The position numbers were made by a program, and so were the translations under genes. From Ottelia alismoides (Eukaryota; Streptophyta; Magnoliopsida; Alismatales; Hydrocharitaceae), in contig JAZKJV010010762.1 of NCBI GenBank assembly GCA_037367405.1, positions 62,001 through 126,000 of the forward strand: 64,000 nt of DNA, given 5' to 3'. Position 1 is the stretch's first letter, and every line of letters starts with the position of its first letter. Shown in pieces: positions 34,106 through 44,467 of this stretch. Below the pieces are notes generated by a model, which made no database searches, was not told the DNA's origin, and saw nothing but the letters and a program-made list of their open reading frames with translations.

Positions 34106-34481
34106 TGTTGGGGATACGAACTCTTACGGAAGCGGATGCAACCATCACCACAGAAGCACGTGAAAGAAAGAACAACCATATATAACAATGGTCGGTCACC
34201 TCTCGCGACCACCGAAGAAGAAAGATCACTATAAATTAGAGCGAGTAGAACTCTCTCTGTTCTTTCGCTCTCTCATATATCTCTTCCTCTCTCTAAGGGA
34301 TTACATTATTCTTGTGATAGTGTAGAGGCAATGCCTCCTACTCCCTTTATATATAGCCCAATTTAAACCCATGATCTCATTTCTATTAGGACTAAAATAG
34401 AATACAACTCAATTACTATTATGATTAGGGGTCTTATTTCTTTACAATTTATAATCTTAATATGACTCCTAATTCCTAACA
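34106..34481 (-). mobile_element. Ty1/copia-type LTR (376 bp), minus strand
   Basis: On the minus strand it starts TGTTAGGAATTAGGAGTCAT and ends GTATCCCCAACA, with a TATA box (CTATATATAAAG, 34347-34358) about one third in. Directly after its minus-strand end the sequence GATATCCGAG resembles the copia primer-binding site GGTATCAGAG (8/10), so it is more likely a 5' LTR with a lost interior than a solo LTR. The 5-bp flanks do not match. Confidence 0.65.
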
Positions 34482-35130
34482 TAATGCGTGTGATGACTCC
34501 TCATAACCCACATAGAACGATTTCTCGAAACCTATACGACCCTTGACCGGTATCCTAACTTTGAATTGCGCCAATATAATTTAACTTTTCAAATGACTCC
34601 AAATATGTCTGTATTGACCGAAGACCGATATGAGTAGAACGGGTAGACGAAACCTCACAGGAAATACGACGTACCGATTGACATGAGAGAAAAATAACTG
34701 TTGAATATTAATCCACGGCAATTATATTTATGGAATGAGATCTTGGGAGCTTCCTTTGACTAAACCAAAGCTTTATGGAGCGTAGGTGAGAGCATTTCTC
34801 TTTCACCCAAATGCGGTGTGGTTACTATTCGTTTGAACACACGAAATCACAGAATGTGCGTTGAATTGACGAAAGGACATGGAAAACAACGAGTAGAACA
34901 CTTCCAATCTACATGGATTTATTCTCAATTACATCAAAAAATTTCATCCTCAAGGAGAGGAGCTTAATTTCACGTCAAGAATACTCATTTACAACCTCAA
35001 ATTCCTTACTATTAATCAAACGGAGATTTGATTCAACATCATGCAACCAAGATGACACGAGCAGCAGCCCAACAGATTGGAAATATTTGGTGGGGTCGTG
35101 TAAAAATTTCTTTTTTTATAATGGAATAAG
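34482..35130. other. No gene recognised
   Basis: AT-rich intergenic DNA. The open frame at 34913-35149 has no known domain. Confidence 0.4.
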
Positions 35131-35698
35131 TGTAGCACGTAAAATATAATTCCACGTCTAGTAATCATAAAGATTGACAGTAGCTTATAAGTAGTAGGAT
35201 CTACTACTAGTTAACATGGGCTTAAGCATTTTGGGATAGTCAAGAACTCCATTTGGGGCCAAGCCCAACAGGATGACTGGGCTAGTAATTCATAATAACG
35301 AGTCGAATCTAATCTGAGACATTGCAGATGTTAGCAAAACCATGTTCCCTCGAATGATGGAAAGGTCTATCCAAGAGGTGGAGCCCCCTAGCATAAAGTT
35401 AGGAGGGAAGGCTACCGAAAAGATGAATCTACCATTGTTATTGAGAATAGCTTATGGGTCATTACGCAACGAGGACGTTGCGAATATAAGTAGAGGTGAT
35501 TGCAGCACCCCAAATATAATACCACATCTAGTAATCACAACGCGTGTTAGTAGTTTATAAATAGTAAGGGATACTACTAATCAACATGAGCTTAAGTATT
35601 TTGGATTATGGTCAAAGGCTCTATTTGACCCCAAGCCAAACATGATGACTAGGCTAGTAATATTGATAACAGTCCGAGTCTAAAGCCCGAGAGTTACA
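35131..35698 (+). mobile_element. TRIM-like element: two ~197-bp direct repeats around a ~174-bp interior
   Basis: Direct repeats at 35131-35326 and 35501-35698 both open TG(T/C)AGCAC, end (T/G)CA or ACA, and share TTATAARTAGTAGGRWMTACTA and GGGCTTAAGCATTTTGG-type words. The ~174 bp between them has no gene, and a purine-rich AAGTAGAGGTGA precedes the second repeat. Size and layout fit a terminal-repeat retrotransposon in miniature. 5S-derived sequence as in Cassandra was looked for and not seen. Target duplications are not clear. Confidence 0.55.
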
Positions 35699-35745
35699 TT
35701 GAGCTATAATAACATTTACATTCCTAACCATATCCCACCATTTGC

Positions 35746-36199
35746 CACTACAAAAAAATTGAGCTATAGTGACGGTTTTGAAAAAATCCGTCACTAAATT
35801 AGCCGTTGTTAAATATATAATGACGATATTATTCGTTGTGAAATGTGTTTTCGTACTCAAAATTAGCAATGAATATCATATCTGTCGTTATATCATTAGC
35901 AACGGCTCACATAGCGACGCTTATTCGTTGCTATTTTTCAAAATTTTGATTAATCGTCGCTAAATTTTGAACTAAAAAAATAGCGACGATTAGTTGATAT
36001 TTTGAAAAATAACAACGGATAAGCGTCGCTATATGGACCGTTGCTAATGATATAACGACAGATATGATATTCGTTGCTAATTTTGAGTACGAAAACTCAT
36101 TTTACAACGAATAATATCGTCATTATATATTTAACAACGGCTATTTTAGTGACGGTTTTTTTTTTAAAACCGTCACTATAGCTCATTTTTGTTGTAGTG
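35746..36199. mobile_element. CACTA-type foldback MITE, near-perfect palindrome (454 bp)
   Basis: CACTACAAAAAAATTGAGCT at the left pairs with AGCTCATTTTTGTTGTAGTG at the right, and complementarity continues almost through the whole element (ATAGTGACGGTTTT, TTAAATATATAATGACGATA, AGCAACGG...ATAGCGACGC are mirrored). Flanked by TGC at 35743-35745 and 36200-36202. Its transcript would form a ~220-bp stem. No coding capacity. Confidence 0.92.
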
Positions 36200-36578
36200 T
36201 GCATTGCTTGCTCCTTGTCATGTTACTATTGCTTGGCAGTATGTGTAGTTCTCTGTCATCTTTTCTCAAAAGATATATAACCTCAATTTTAATTAACATA
36301 GTCTCGTATAGGAATCTCATAAAATATGAGTTGTCAAAGCTAATTTTCCTCGATAATGATCCGAGAACTAAACTGGAGCCATTACAATATATATTGTTAC
36401 TTTGCAAGATTGCATTTATTTTATAAGATATGATCCTTCATCAATATTTACATGGTTGATTATAATGGAATATATATACAGATGCATGTATATATTTGTA
36501 AAAATATGAACACGGATATTGAAAAATATGGATATTAACCGATAGTAAAAATATCCTACCATATCCTAATATAAGAAT

Positions 36579-36775
36579 TGTAATGTCCCGAGCTTAGGTC
36601 CTCGATCCGTTATCGAGGAAAACTGGCCATGACAACTTATTAGGTACGGGCCCAGATGGACCCGTTGGCAACCACCCAAAATACTTAAGCCCAAGTTGTT
36701 AAGTAGTAGTCCCCACCATTTATAAACCGCACCCACACTTCGTGAGTTTTAGATGTGTCACTATATTTGGGTGTA
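36579..36775 (-). mobile_element. Single LTR-like repeat of the TRIM family (minus strand)
   Basis: On minus it contains TTATAAATGGTGGGGACTAC and GGGCTTAAGTATTTTGGGTG, then ends CTCGGGACATTACA, matching the repeat units at 35.1-35.7 kb. Probably a solo LTR. Confidence 0.5.
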
Positions 36776-37029
36776 TGAGTGTTACAAGAATAGTAATGTA
36801 TAACATATACGGATCATATACAAATAAAAGATATATTTATTGGATGGTTTATACATAAAACATCTATACTAAATGCATTTATTTCATAAAATTGCACCAA
36901 ATAATGGTGAAATAAGATATAAGAAAGTGTTACCAACAATTATAACTAATTTTGCAATTATATTTATATATTAAATTGACATATGCATGCAGATTTTAGT
37001 CTCAAAATCGGTATAAAATAGGTATGGTA

Positions 37030-37192
37030 CACTACAACAATCACCCTGCAGCAATAAAAATTTAATATTCATTATCTAATCTTTTATCATTAAATGTATA
37101 ATAACGAATATGTACGTCGTAAACTTATTTCAAGAGAAGATATAACAACAAATATCAAATTCTTAATTGATATAGACGGATTTTGTTGAAGT
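37030..37192. mobile_element. Fragment of CACTA-type foldback family
   Basis: Begins CACTACAACAATCACC and contains ATTAAATGTATAATAACGAATA and GATATAACAACAAATATC words of the family. The right end is poorly defined. Confidence 0.4.
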
Positions 37193-37636
37193 TAGCATGT
37201 TGAATACAGATGAGCTCTCATCCATTAGCATCCATACTTGTAAACCACATCGTTGTCTAAATTAACAAACTACACTTTTTTTAAGAAGAAAAAAACGTGT
37301 CTAAGACTAGTTGAGTATGCCTATAATTAAATATATAATCTGGACATACATGAAATTCCTTAATCCTTATGTAAAGGAAGAAACCTCATATTTGATCGTG
37401 CACCACAAATATTGAAGGGTAGCAAAGCTAAATTTCTTCTTCTTCTATGTTAAGATTTTTGTTTGGTTCCTTTTTGGGTCAACGAAAATCTGACGAGCCT
37501 CGTGTTCAATGCTTTTCACGCTCCCCCTCATTTAAATATCTGCCTCTTTTTAAATGTGAATTATTATATTCCCATGGCTTTCCCGATTCCAAACCTAGCG
37601 TCATTTTAGCTTTAATAAAATCAAACCAAATATGTG

Positions 37637-37725
37637 TAACTGCCCGGGTATAGATATTTGAATCGTTATTGAAAAAAACTGATCATGACAACTTGTTAGA
37701 TTCATGTTCAGATGGTGTTGAACGT
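37637..37725 (-). mobile_element. Partial TRIM-like LTR
   Basis: Plus-strand TGTAACTGCCCGGGTAT... and CTGATCATGACAACTTGTTAG...CAGATGG parallel the copy at 36579-36660. Confidence 0.45.
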
Positions 37726-37749
37726 AAAAATCGAAGAATTTAAAATGAA

Positions 37750-40700
37750 CCTCACAAGGCGAGGACTCAGTAACTGTGAAGAATTCTCAACAAGTGCATT
37801 CAATTAACAATTAAGCCACACAATAAATAAATCAAGCTAGGCAAGCAAGTGTGAATCAAAATTTATTATACCCTGCTAAAGATGTATAGTGATAAATATG
37901 TAGGGATCGAACACAGGAAACAATGGTGTAGAGTGTATGAGGTCAAGAAATGAATCACAAAAAATTATCATTCACAACACTTAGCCAATTTATGATTTTT
38001 TGTAGGGTTTTAATTTTTATACCTTTTTAATTATTTGTAAATTTTATGTTTTTTTATATTTTATGATTTTTAATTTTTCCTTTTATAAATATATAATATA
38101 ATCTTATATAAGGCTTTATATACAATCTAGGCTAATAAAATTATAAATACTAATACAAATAAACAAAATACATATAATAAAATATTTTTAGATTTTAAAT
38201 AATTTTTTTACTATTTTTATGATTTTTAGACGATTTTACTAATTTTTATATATTTTTAAAGACAAAAATATCGCAAATTAGGGATTAAATAAATAGATCG
38301 AATTGTTTTGGAAATTTAAGATAGAAAATAAAGTCCAAATTTTTTAAAACTATTTTTTAAGAAATAATATATAATTAAAAAGAAATTTCCAAAATAGGAA
38401 ATGATATTTTTAGAATTTTTTAGATTTGTTTAAGATTTTTATAAAGGATTTTGGAGCTTTTTTAATTTTTTTGAGTTTTCTTTTTTTCTTTTTTTGTGAT
38501 TTTTGGTCTGAAGGCAGGAAATACAAAAGATACAAAATATATTTTCTAGAATTTTTTAAAAATGTTTTTATTTTTTGTATTTTATAGATCAAATAGGGAC
38601 AAAACCATGCTCTTTTAATTTTTAATAAATTCTAAAAATGCCTAAAATTGAAATACAAAAATATGAAGTGAATCTATAAACAAGTTGGTACTTAACCATA
38701 TTTTTGAGAATTTTTGGAGCATGGTTGACATTTTTTAATAAATAGAAAATATGCACAAAAATTATTGAACTAGCAGGGGCATAAATGTAAATAAAATTAA
38801 ATGCAAGGTCTAATGTGCTAATATCCCAAAATATCATAACTGCTAATGAAAGTTCCTAGACTAAACTTAAATATAAAAGTTACGAGGGCCTTAGTGCAAA
38901 ATGTCACCTTGTGTGGGAAGACACGTGAGGTGACGTAGCCAAGACTAAAGTGCAATATGAATTAAGCACAGGGGCTCTGATGGAAATTTACCAAAAATAG
39001 AAAAGTATTTAAAATATTTTACAAGACCAAATAATAAAATGAAAAAAATGAGGGGGAAGAATTGCAAAATACCCCTCCATGTGCGCGCGATGGACGTCAG
39101 AGATGCTTTGACTTTCCACGCGACATGCCTACGATGCACGATACCGATTCGGGGTTGGACGTTAGGGATTAGATATGGAGCTTCATCTGATAGCCAGGGT
39201 TGCGGAAGCTCCGATGGTAGTTGTTCAACCTGGCACAACGTCCTTCATCCGACGGTGCTGGAGAGACTTGGAGGAATAGCAGAGGAACTCCGTTGTGTTG
39301 AACTTCCAATTGAGCAAGTCTTCTCCAACAATCATTCCTAGGAGCTCAAAAGCGACTCAAAATGCTTCCTTGGATGATTCCACAACCACAGATTTCTTCA
39401 AAATGGACCAGGTCCTTCTGGAATGCCCGATGAAGGGGGCGACATGGGGCATGTTCTCCCGGCTCGATGAGGCTCGAGGAGCCTCTGTTCTTGCTTTTTC
39501 GTGAAGGAGATCGTCAAGGGATAAAAAGCAAAGCTTGGGCGAGCTTTGGAAGGAGGAATGGGCGAGAGATGCATCGAGATGATGATATCCAACGAGAGGC
39601 GGAGGAAGGAGATCGGGTTCCTCTATCTGTGCTAGATCAAGATGAATGAAAGTGCTTAGGGCGAAGGGAAGGCGTAAAGGAAGATGAAGGAGGTGATTCA
39701 AGCGGTGGAGATGGTCTGAGGTCATCGGAAAAAGGTGGCGGAGCCGGAGCTCCAGCGAGGAAAAATTCAAAAAATACAGAAAAGGAAATGAAATCTATTG
39801 AAATAAAAGACGTAGCTATACTAATGATGACCTAAAGAACATGAAAAGATAGGGAGATAGAAGCTCACCGACGTTGTCACATCTGAAGCAAAGCTCCAGA
39901 TGGAGGATTGTGGAGGGCTCGGATCGACTTTGATTCTATGCCTAATCACTCGCTAAACCCTCTTAGGGTTTCCTGCTGTCACCATGAATCTCTAGATGCT
40001 CGAGATTTAGGGTTTGAACGACAAAAGAGGGATCAAATTCAAACAAGGATAGTGGAGTATATGTACATAGGACACTTCATCGGGACGAAGCTCACAAATC
40101 AGAGGTGCCTAGACCAAGATTTGATCTTGTCATGAACGTACATAGATCGAGGCACAAGTTTGCAGAAGAAATCGACTCAAAAGATTGCAAGAAATGATGG
40201 GAGAAAATCAATGAAGATGGAGTCTCACTTTGACAATGGCAGGCCTACGAGTGGAACAGGTAGGTGACCTGGGTCAACCAGGGCCGAGCCCTGATTGGTC
40301 CACGTCAGCTGCAAAAGGATAAAATAATAAATTAAAGAGATTAATGGGGCTGCCCCTTGCGGGCAGCCAACAATGGCTGCCCCCGCGCCGTTTCGGCGCT
40401 TTTTTTAATTTTTTTTGAAAAATATCACCGTGTATATTCATCCCTATATCCCTCCTATATGCCATTCGAATTTCATCAGAAACAGAGACTCCTATGGCCT
40501 CCATCGAGATGGTGTTGATTTAAAAAATCATGTTACCGTTAAAAAATGACTGTCTAGATGGAGGCCGTAGGAGCCTCTGTTTCTGACGAAATTCGAATGG
40601 CATATAGGACGGATATAGGGATGAATATACATGACGATATTTTTCAAAAAAAAAATAAAAAAAGCGCCGAAACGACGCGGGGGCAGCCATGTTGGCTGCC

Positions 40701-41867
40701 CGCAAGGGGCAGCCCCATTAATCTCTAAATTAAATCCTTGATTTATTTAACTTAAAATAGTAACGATTTTATTAATTTTTAGTTAAAATATAAAAAATAT
40801 TTATTATTTTACGTAGTATTTGATTATAATTTTTATTTGTTTTTACAAGTTTATTTATTACAAGTTATTATTTTCATGTACATTTATAGGTATATTGACA
40901 TATGTTTTATATATTTTGTTTTGTTTTGTATTTTTGATCTTATTATTTTATTTTTCTTATTTTATATATTTATATCTTATTTTTATACACAAATACATTT
41001 GTATTATATTTTTCTGATATGTTTTATGTACTTAAATAAATAGGGGTATATATCATATAAGTATTAGTATAGGTATTTCATATGTGTATTTATATAACCT
41101 ATTTTGTTTTTGTGTTTTTATTATTTTATTCTACTTTAAATATATATATATATATATCTATTATAAATAATATTTGCAAAATTATAAAAATATATAATTA
41201 GAAAAATAATAAAGAATAAATAAAATAAATATTTTAATCTGGTATACTATACAATAGGGGTCCTAAACCTAACTTTCACATCTTAACTCCAAATTAAAGG
41301 AAATCATCTTCATTAAATATCTTATTATAAGTTATATACAATTAAAGGTGATTTTGATATATTTTGAGTTTTTATTGAGGGGATATGGGTATGGGAAGTT
41401 TGGATTTTGGCATTTTATTCTAAGTAAAAAAAAGTACATTGTATATTATTTTTGTGTAAACTCAATTTGTATTTTTATTTATATTTTTATCTACAACTTT
41501 TATGTACAAAGTTTCTTTACTTGAGGTATAACATTAGAAAATAACATAGATCCCAAAAAGGACTTATTGATGAAGAAATTAAAGGGAATTTTAATGGGTT
41601 TTGGCCCATATCTCCTCCTACTTTATTCCTTGTTGACCCAGTCATCAAGATGCTTAGATCTCGGGATTTAGGATCATAAAATACCTTTGATATTTTATTC
41701 TTTTCTTTTCTTTATTCTATAATTTTGACATTTAAAAATGTATTTTATATACAATAAATGGAATAAATAATGAATGTTAATTTGTACAAAATAATGTTAT
41801 ATGCATGCATCAACGGGGGTTTTAAGGCCAAATGATAGAATAAAGGTGATGAAATGGAGACTCATCA
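37750..41867 (-). mobile_element. Tat-type LTR 3 (minus strand; inner end approximate)
   Basis: On the minus strand it starts TGATGAGTCTCCATTTCATC at 41867, preceded by GCTAGGGACTGGCAAAGGC and a GGGGG purine run (41868-41905). Near its other end it has TGTGTTCGATCCCTAC (minus, ~37895-37910), the U5 motif shared with the other LTRs. It is interrupted by the MITE at 40337-40725. Much is extremely AT-rich. Open frames at 39.0-39.8 kb occur on both strands without domains. ~3.7 kb without the MITE. Confidence 0.55.
40337..40725. mobile_element. Mutator-type foldback MITE, GGGGCTGCC family, nested in LTR 3 (389 bp)
   Basis: Ends GAGATTAATGGGGCTGCCCC and its exact complement, flanked by a perfect 9-bp duplication TAAATTAAA (40328-40336, 40726-40734). 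Arms of ~170 bp pair closely around a centre with GTTACCGTTAAAAA. The best-preserved copy of the family in this window. Confidence 0.93.
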
Positions 41868-42689
41868 CCCCCACATACTTGCCTTTGCCAGTCCCTAGCA
41901 AACAATAATGCAATGAGTGCAGAAAATAAAATAAAGAAAAAAAAGAAATGACATGGAATGATTGTCGACTTTTAAACTTGTTTTATTATAATCAAAGTTT
42001 GGAGCTCAGAAAAGGTCTTTGGATTAATGGTGTGTTCGAACTGCGGAATTCAGGAAGTGTGACACAAAAGCCCTTAGGTTCCATACTCATATTATCCTGT
42101 TCAATTCACAACATGTCAAAATCATCCTCTCAGTCGCACACTCTTGTTACCTTGAAGTGATAGAACCATGTGTGTGAAATTAGTCAGCTTTCCTCAAATA
42201 AAAGTGATGAACTATTGAGGCATCTGCTCTTATGGTAACCCGTCCTCGTGGAGATAGATATTTTCTTCTAAGGTTAGGTACTCCCAGTCTTTACACCCTA
42301 ATGTGGAAGAATTTTAAAAGAAGGAGAAAGGAAGTGGGAATGGATCAGTGTAGTCTTCATTCCCTTGCGAAGTCGGTCAGTATAATCGATTCTTCACCAA
42401 GAAGCAGGTTTTTTCTGAAGCCTATATTTTTATGGAATTTTTGGTATAGGCTTCTTTGGATATTTCCTTTGACTTTGTACAACTTCTCCATTCTTATTTA
42501 TGCCCCAATGGAAATAACATCTTTTTATTCAACCTAAATTTTTGGGGATCTTGGAAAAAGTTGTGTCGGTAGCACATTCCTCATCCGAAGCATTGTCTCA
42601 ATCCATATCCAGTCATTAGATATCATTGTTACCAAAAGAAGCGGGTTACAGTATCGGTGTCAGCAATCCCCAAGAATGGTTCATGAGCC
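41868..42689 (-). other. Probable 3' tail of the minus-strand Tat-type element
   Basis: Includes the purine tract and GCTAGGGACTGGC motif next to LTR 3. No recognisable coding domain. Open frames at 41948-42160 and 42232-42537 lie on the opposite strand to the element and are not called. Confidence 0.4.
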
Positions 42690-42810
42690 ACCCTTGACAT
42701 TCAAATGACATATTGGAGATATGTATAGATGATTATACATTGTGATGTTTTGTAAAAAAAATAAAAAAATTTGTGGAAAAAGGGTGTGGGGACAACCTCA
42801 TTTTTTTCCT
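42690..42810. mobile_element. Half copy of the GGGGCTGCC MITE family
   Basis: Only one arm (ATTCAAATGACATATTGGAG, TTTTGTAAAAAAAATAAAAA, GACAACCTCATTTTTTTCC) is present. The other arm is missing, perhaps lost at the adjoining microsatellite. Confidence 0.5.
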
Positions 42811-42816
42811 ATATAT

Positions 42817-42874
42817 ACATACATACATACACATACATACATACATACATACATACATACATACATACATACAT

Positions 42875-42906
<32 letters not shown>

Positions 42907-42937
42907 CTCTCTCTCTCTCTATACACACACACACACA
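42817..42937 (+). repeat. (CATA)n / (CA)n / (CT)n microsatellites
   Basis: A compound tract of ~18 CATA units followed by CA and CT runs. It produces spurious Tyr-Ile-His-Thr open frames. Confidence 0.95.
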
Positions 42938-42947
42938 TACATATATA

Positions 42948-43282
42948 GGGTTATATGGGGCTGCCCCCGCCCTATTTTTAGTCAATTTTTTATTTTTTTG
43001 AAAAATATCATCATGTATATTCATCCCTATATCCCTCTTAGATGTCATTCGAATTTCATCAGAAATAGAGACTCCTATACCCTCCATCTAGAACAAGTAT
43101 GATTACAACAGTTCTATGACGGTTAAAATTACTTGTTCTAGATGGAGGGCATAGGAGTCTCTGTTTCTGACGAAATTCGAATGACGTATAGGAGAGATAT
43201 ATGGATGAATATACATGATGATATTTTTCAAAAAATAAATAAAAAAATGCAGAAAATTGGGTGAGGCAGCCCTATTTTTTCC
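42948..43282. mobile_element. Mutator-type foldback MITE, GGGGCTGCC family (335 bp)
   Basis: Left GGGTTATATGGGGCTGCCC and right GGCAGCCCTATTTTTTCC, with mirrored GAAATAGAGACTCCTATRCC arms and a central GACGGTTAAAATTAC. Sits between AT and CATA microsatellites. Flanks ACATATATA / ATATATATA match 8/9 but are low complexity. Confidence 0.8.
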
Positions 43283-43307
43283 ATATATATATATATAGAG
43301 AGAGAGA

Positions 43308-43457
43308 AGAGTGATCCTATGAGAGCAAAAAATTATGAGAGCATGAGAGCAGTGATTCTGAACTATAGCTTTTATCTTCTCTCTCCTGGTTGAATTTAGT
43401 GATCCAGAACCACTGCTCTCATGCTGTCACAGGTTTTGACTCTCATAGGATCAACCC
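43308..43457. mobile_element. Small foldback MITE (TGAGAGCATGAGAGC family), copy 1
   Basis: Left TGATCCTATGAGAGCAAAA...CATGAGAGCAGTG and right (complement) GGTTGATCCTATGAGAGTC...CATGAGAGCAGTGG form ~55-bp inverted ends of a ~150-bp element, inside AT/GA microsatellites. Confidence 0.75.
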
Positions 43458-43501
43458 TATATATATAGAGAGAGAGAGAGGGAGAGAGAGAGAGAGCAGG
43501 G

Positions 43502-43839
43502 GGATAAATGGGGCTACCCCAACGTGGTTGCCCACGCCTCATTTTCGAGTATTTTTTATTTTTTTTGAAAAATATCATCATTATATTCATATATATATAT
43601 ATCCCTCCTATATGTCATTTGAATTTCGTCAGAAAAAGAGACTTATATATCCTCCATCTAGAACATGTCGATTACAACAATGTTTATATCGTTAAAATTA
43701 CCTGTTCCGGATGGATGACATATGAGTCTCTGTTCTTACGAAATTCGAATGACACATTAGAAAGAGATATAGATGAATATACATAGTGATATTTTACAAA
43801 AAAACGGAAAAATGGAGCGGAGACAACCCCATTTGTTCC
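43502..43839. mobile_element. Mutator-type foldback MITE, GGGGCTGCC family (diverged)
   Basis: GGATAAATGGGGCTACCCC at left and GACAACCCCATTTGTTCC at right. Arms contain the family words AATATCATCA, GTCATTTGAATTTCGTC and CCTCCATCTAGAAC. Target duplication not clear. Confidence 0.7.
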
Positions 43840-43880
43840 ATATATACATACAGAGAGAGCGAGAAAGAGAGAGAGAGAGA

Positions 43881-44216
43881 GGAAAGGGAGCCTATTTCAT
43901 GTCTATTTTTAGTATTTTTTATTTTTTTTAAATACCACCATGGATTTTCATAACTATATCCCTCTAATATGTTAAACAAATTTTATCAGAAATAGAGATT
44001 CCTCCGCCCTCCATCCAGAATATATTGATTACATCAAATCTAAGACCGTTAAAATTACCTATTTTGGATGGAGGGCATATGAGTCTACATTTCTAACGAA
44101 TTTGAATGACATATTATAGAGTATAGTTATGAAGTACACGGTGATATTTTTCAAAAAAATAAAAAATTATCAAAATGGACATGAAGGTTACCTACTTCAT
44201 GAAGTAGGGTCACTTT
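43881..44216. mobile_element. Mutator-type foldback MITE, related subfamily (diverged)
   Basis: Left GAAAGGGAGCCTATTTCATG and right (complement) GAAAGTGACCCTACTTCATG are inverted ends. The interior words (ATCAGAAATAGAGATTCCTC, CCTCCATCCAGAATAT, ACCGTTAAAATTACC) match the neighbouring MITEs. Confidence 0.65.
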
Positions 44217-44281
44217 CGTCATTCATATACATATACACATACATACATAAATACATGCGTACGTACGTACATATATATAGA

Positions 44282-44447
44282 GGGGTTGATCATGTGAGAG
44301 CCAAAATATGTGAGAGCATGAGAGAAGTGAATATGGATCATTAGATGTTGTTCTTCTCTCTCCTGTAATAAATGAGGAGAGAGGATCTAGTGATCCAGAA
44401 TCATTCTTCTCGTGCTCTCACAGATTTTGGCTCTCACAGGTTCAACC
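44282..44447. mobile_element. Small foldback MITE (TGAGAGCATGAGAGC family), copy 2
   Basis: Left GGGGTTGATCATGTGAGAGC and right (complement) GGTTGAACCTGTGAGAGCC, with mirrored TGTGAGAGCATGAGA / TGTGAGAGCACGAGA. ~166 bp, flanked by ATATATA runs. Confidence 0.75.
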
Positions 44448-44467
44448 ATCCATATATATACATATAT

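Noticed and set aside
35131..36775. Cassandra-type 5S-carrying TRIM
   Set aside because: No 5S rRNA-like A/C box sequence found in the repeats.
39039..39770. Open frames on both strands at 39.0-39.8 kb
   Set aside because: Inside LTR 3, in conflicting phases, with no domain.
42742..43102. Tyr-Ile-His-Thr repeat open frames
   Set aside because: Translation of a CATA microsatellite; the same applies at 46690-47189.
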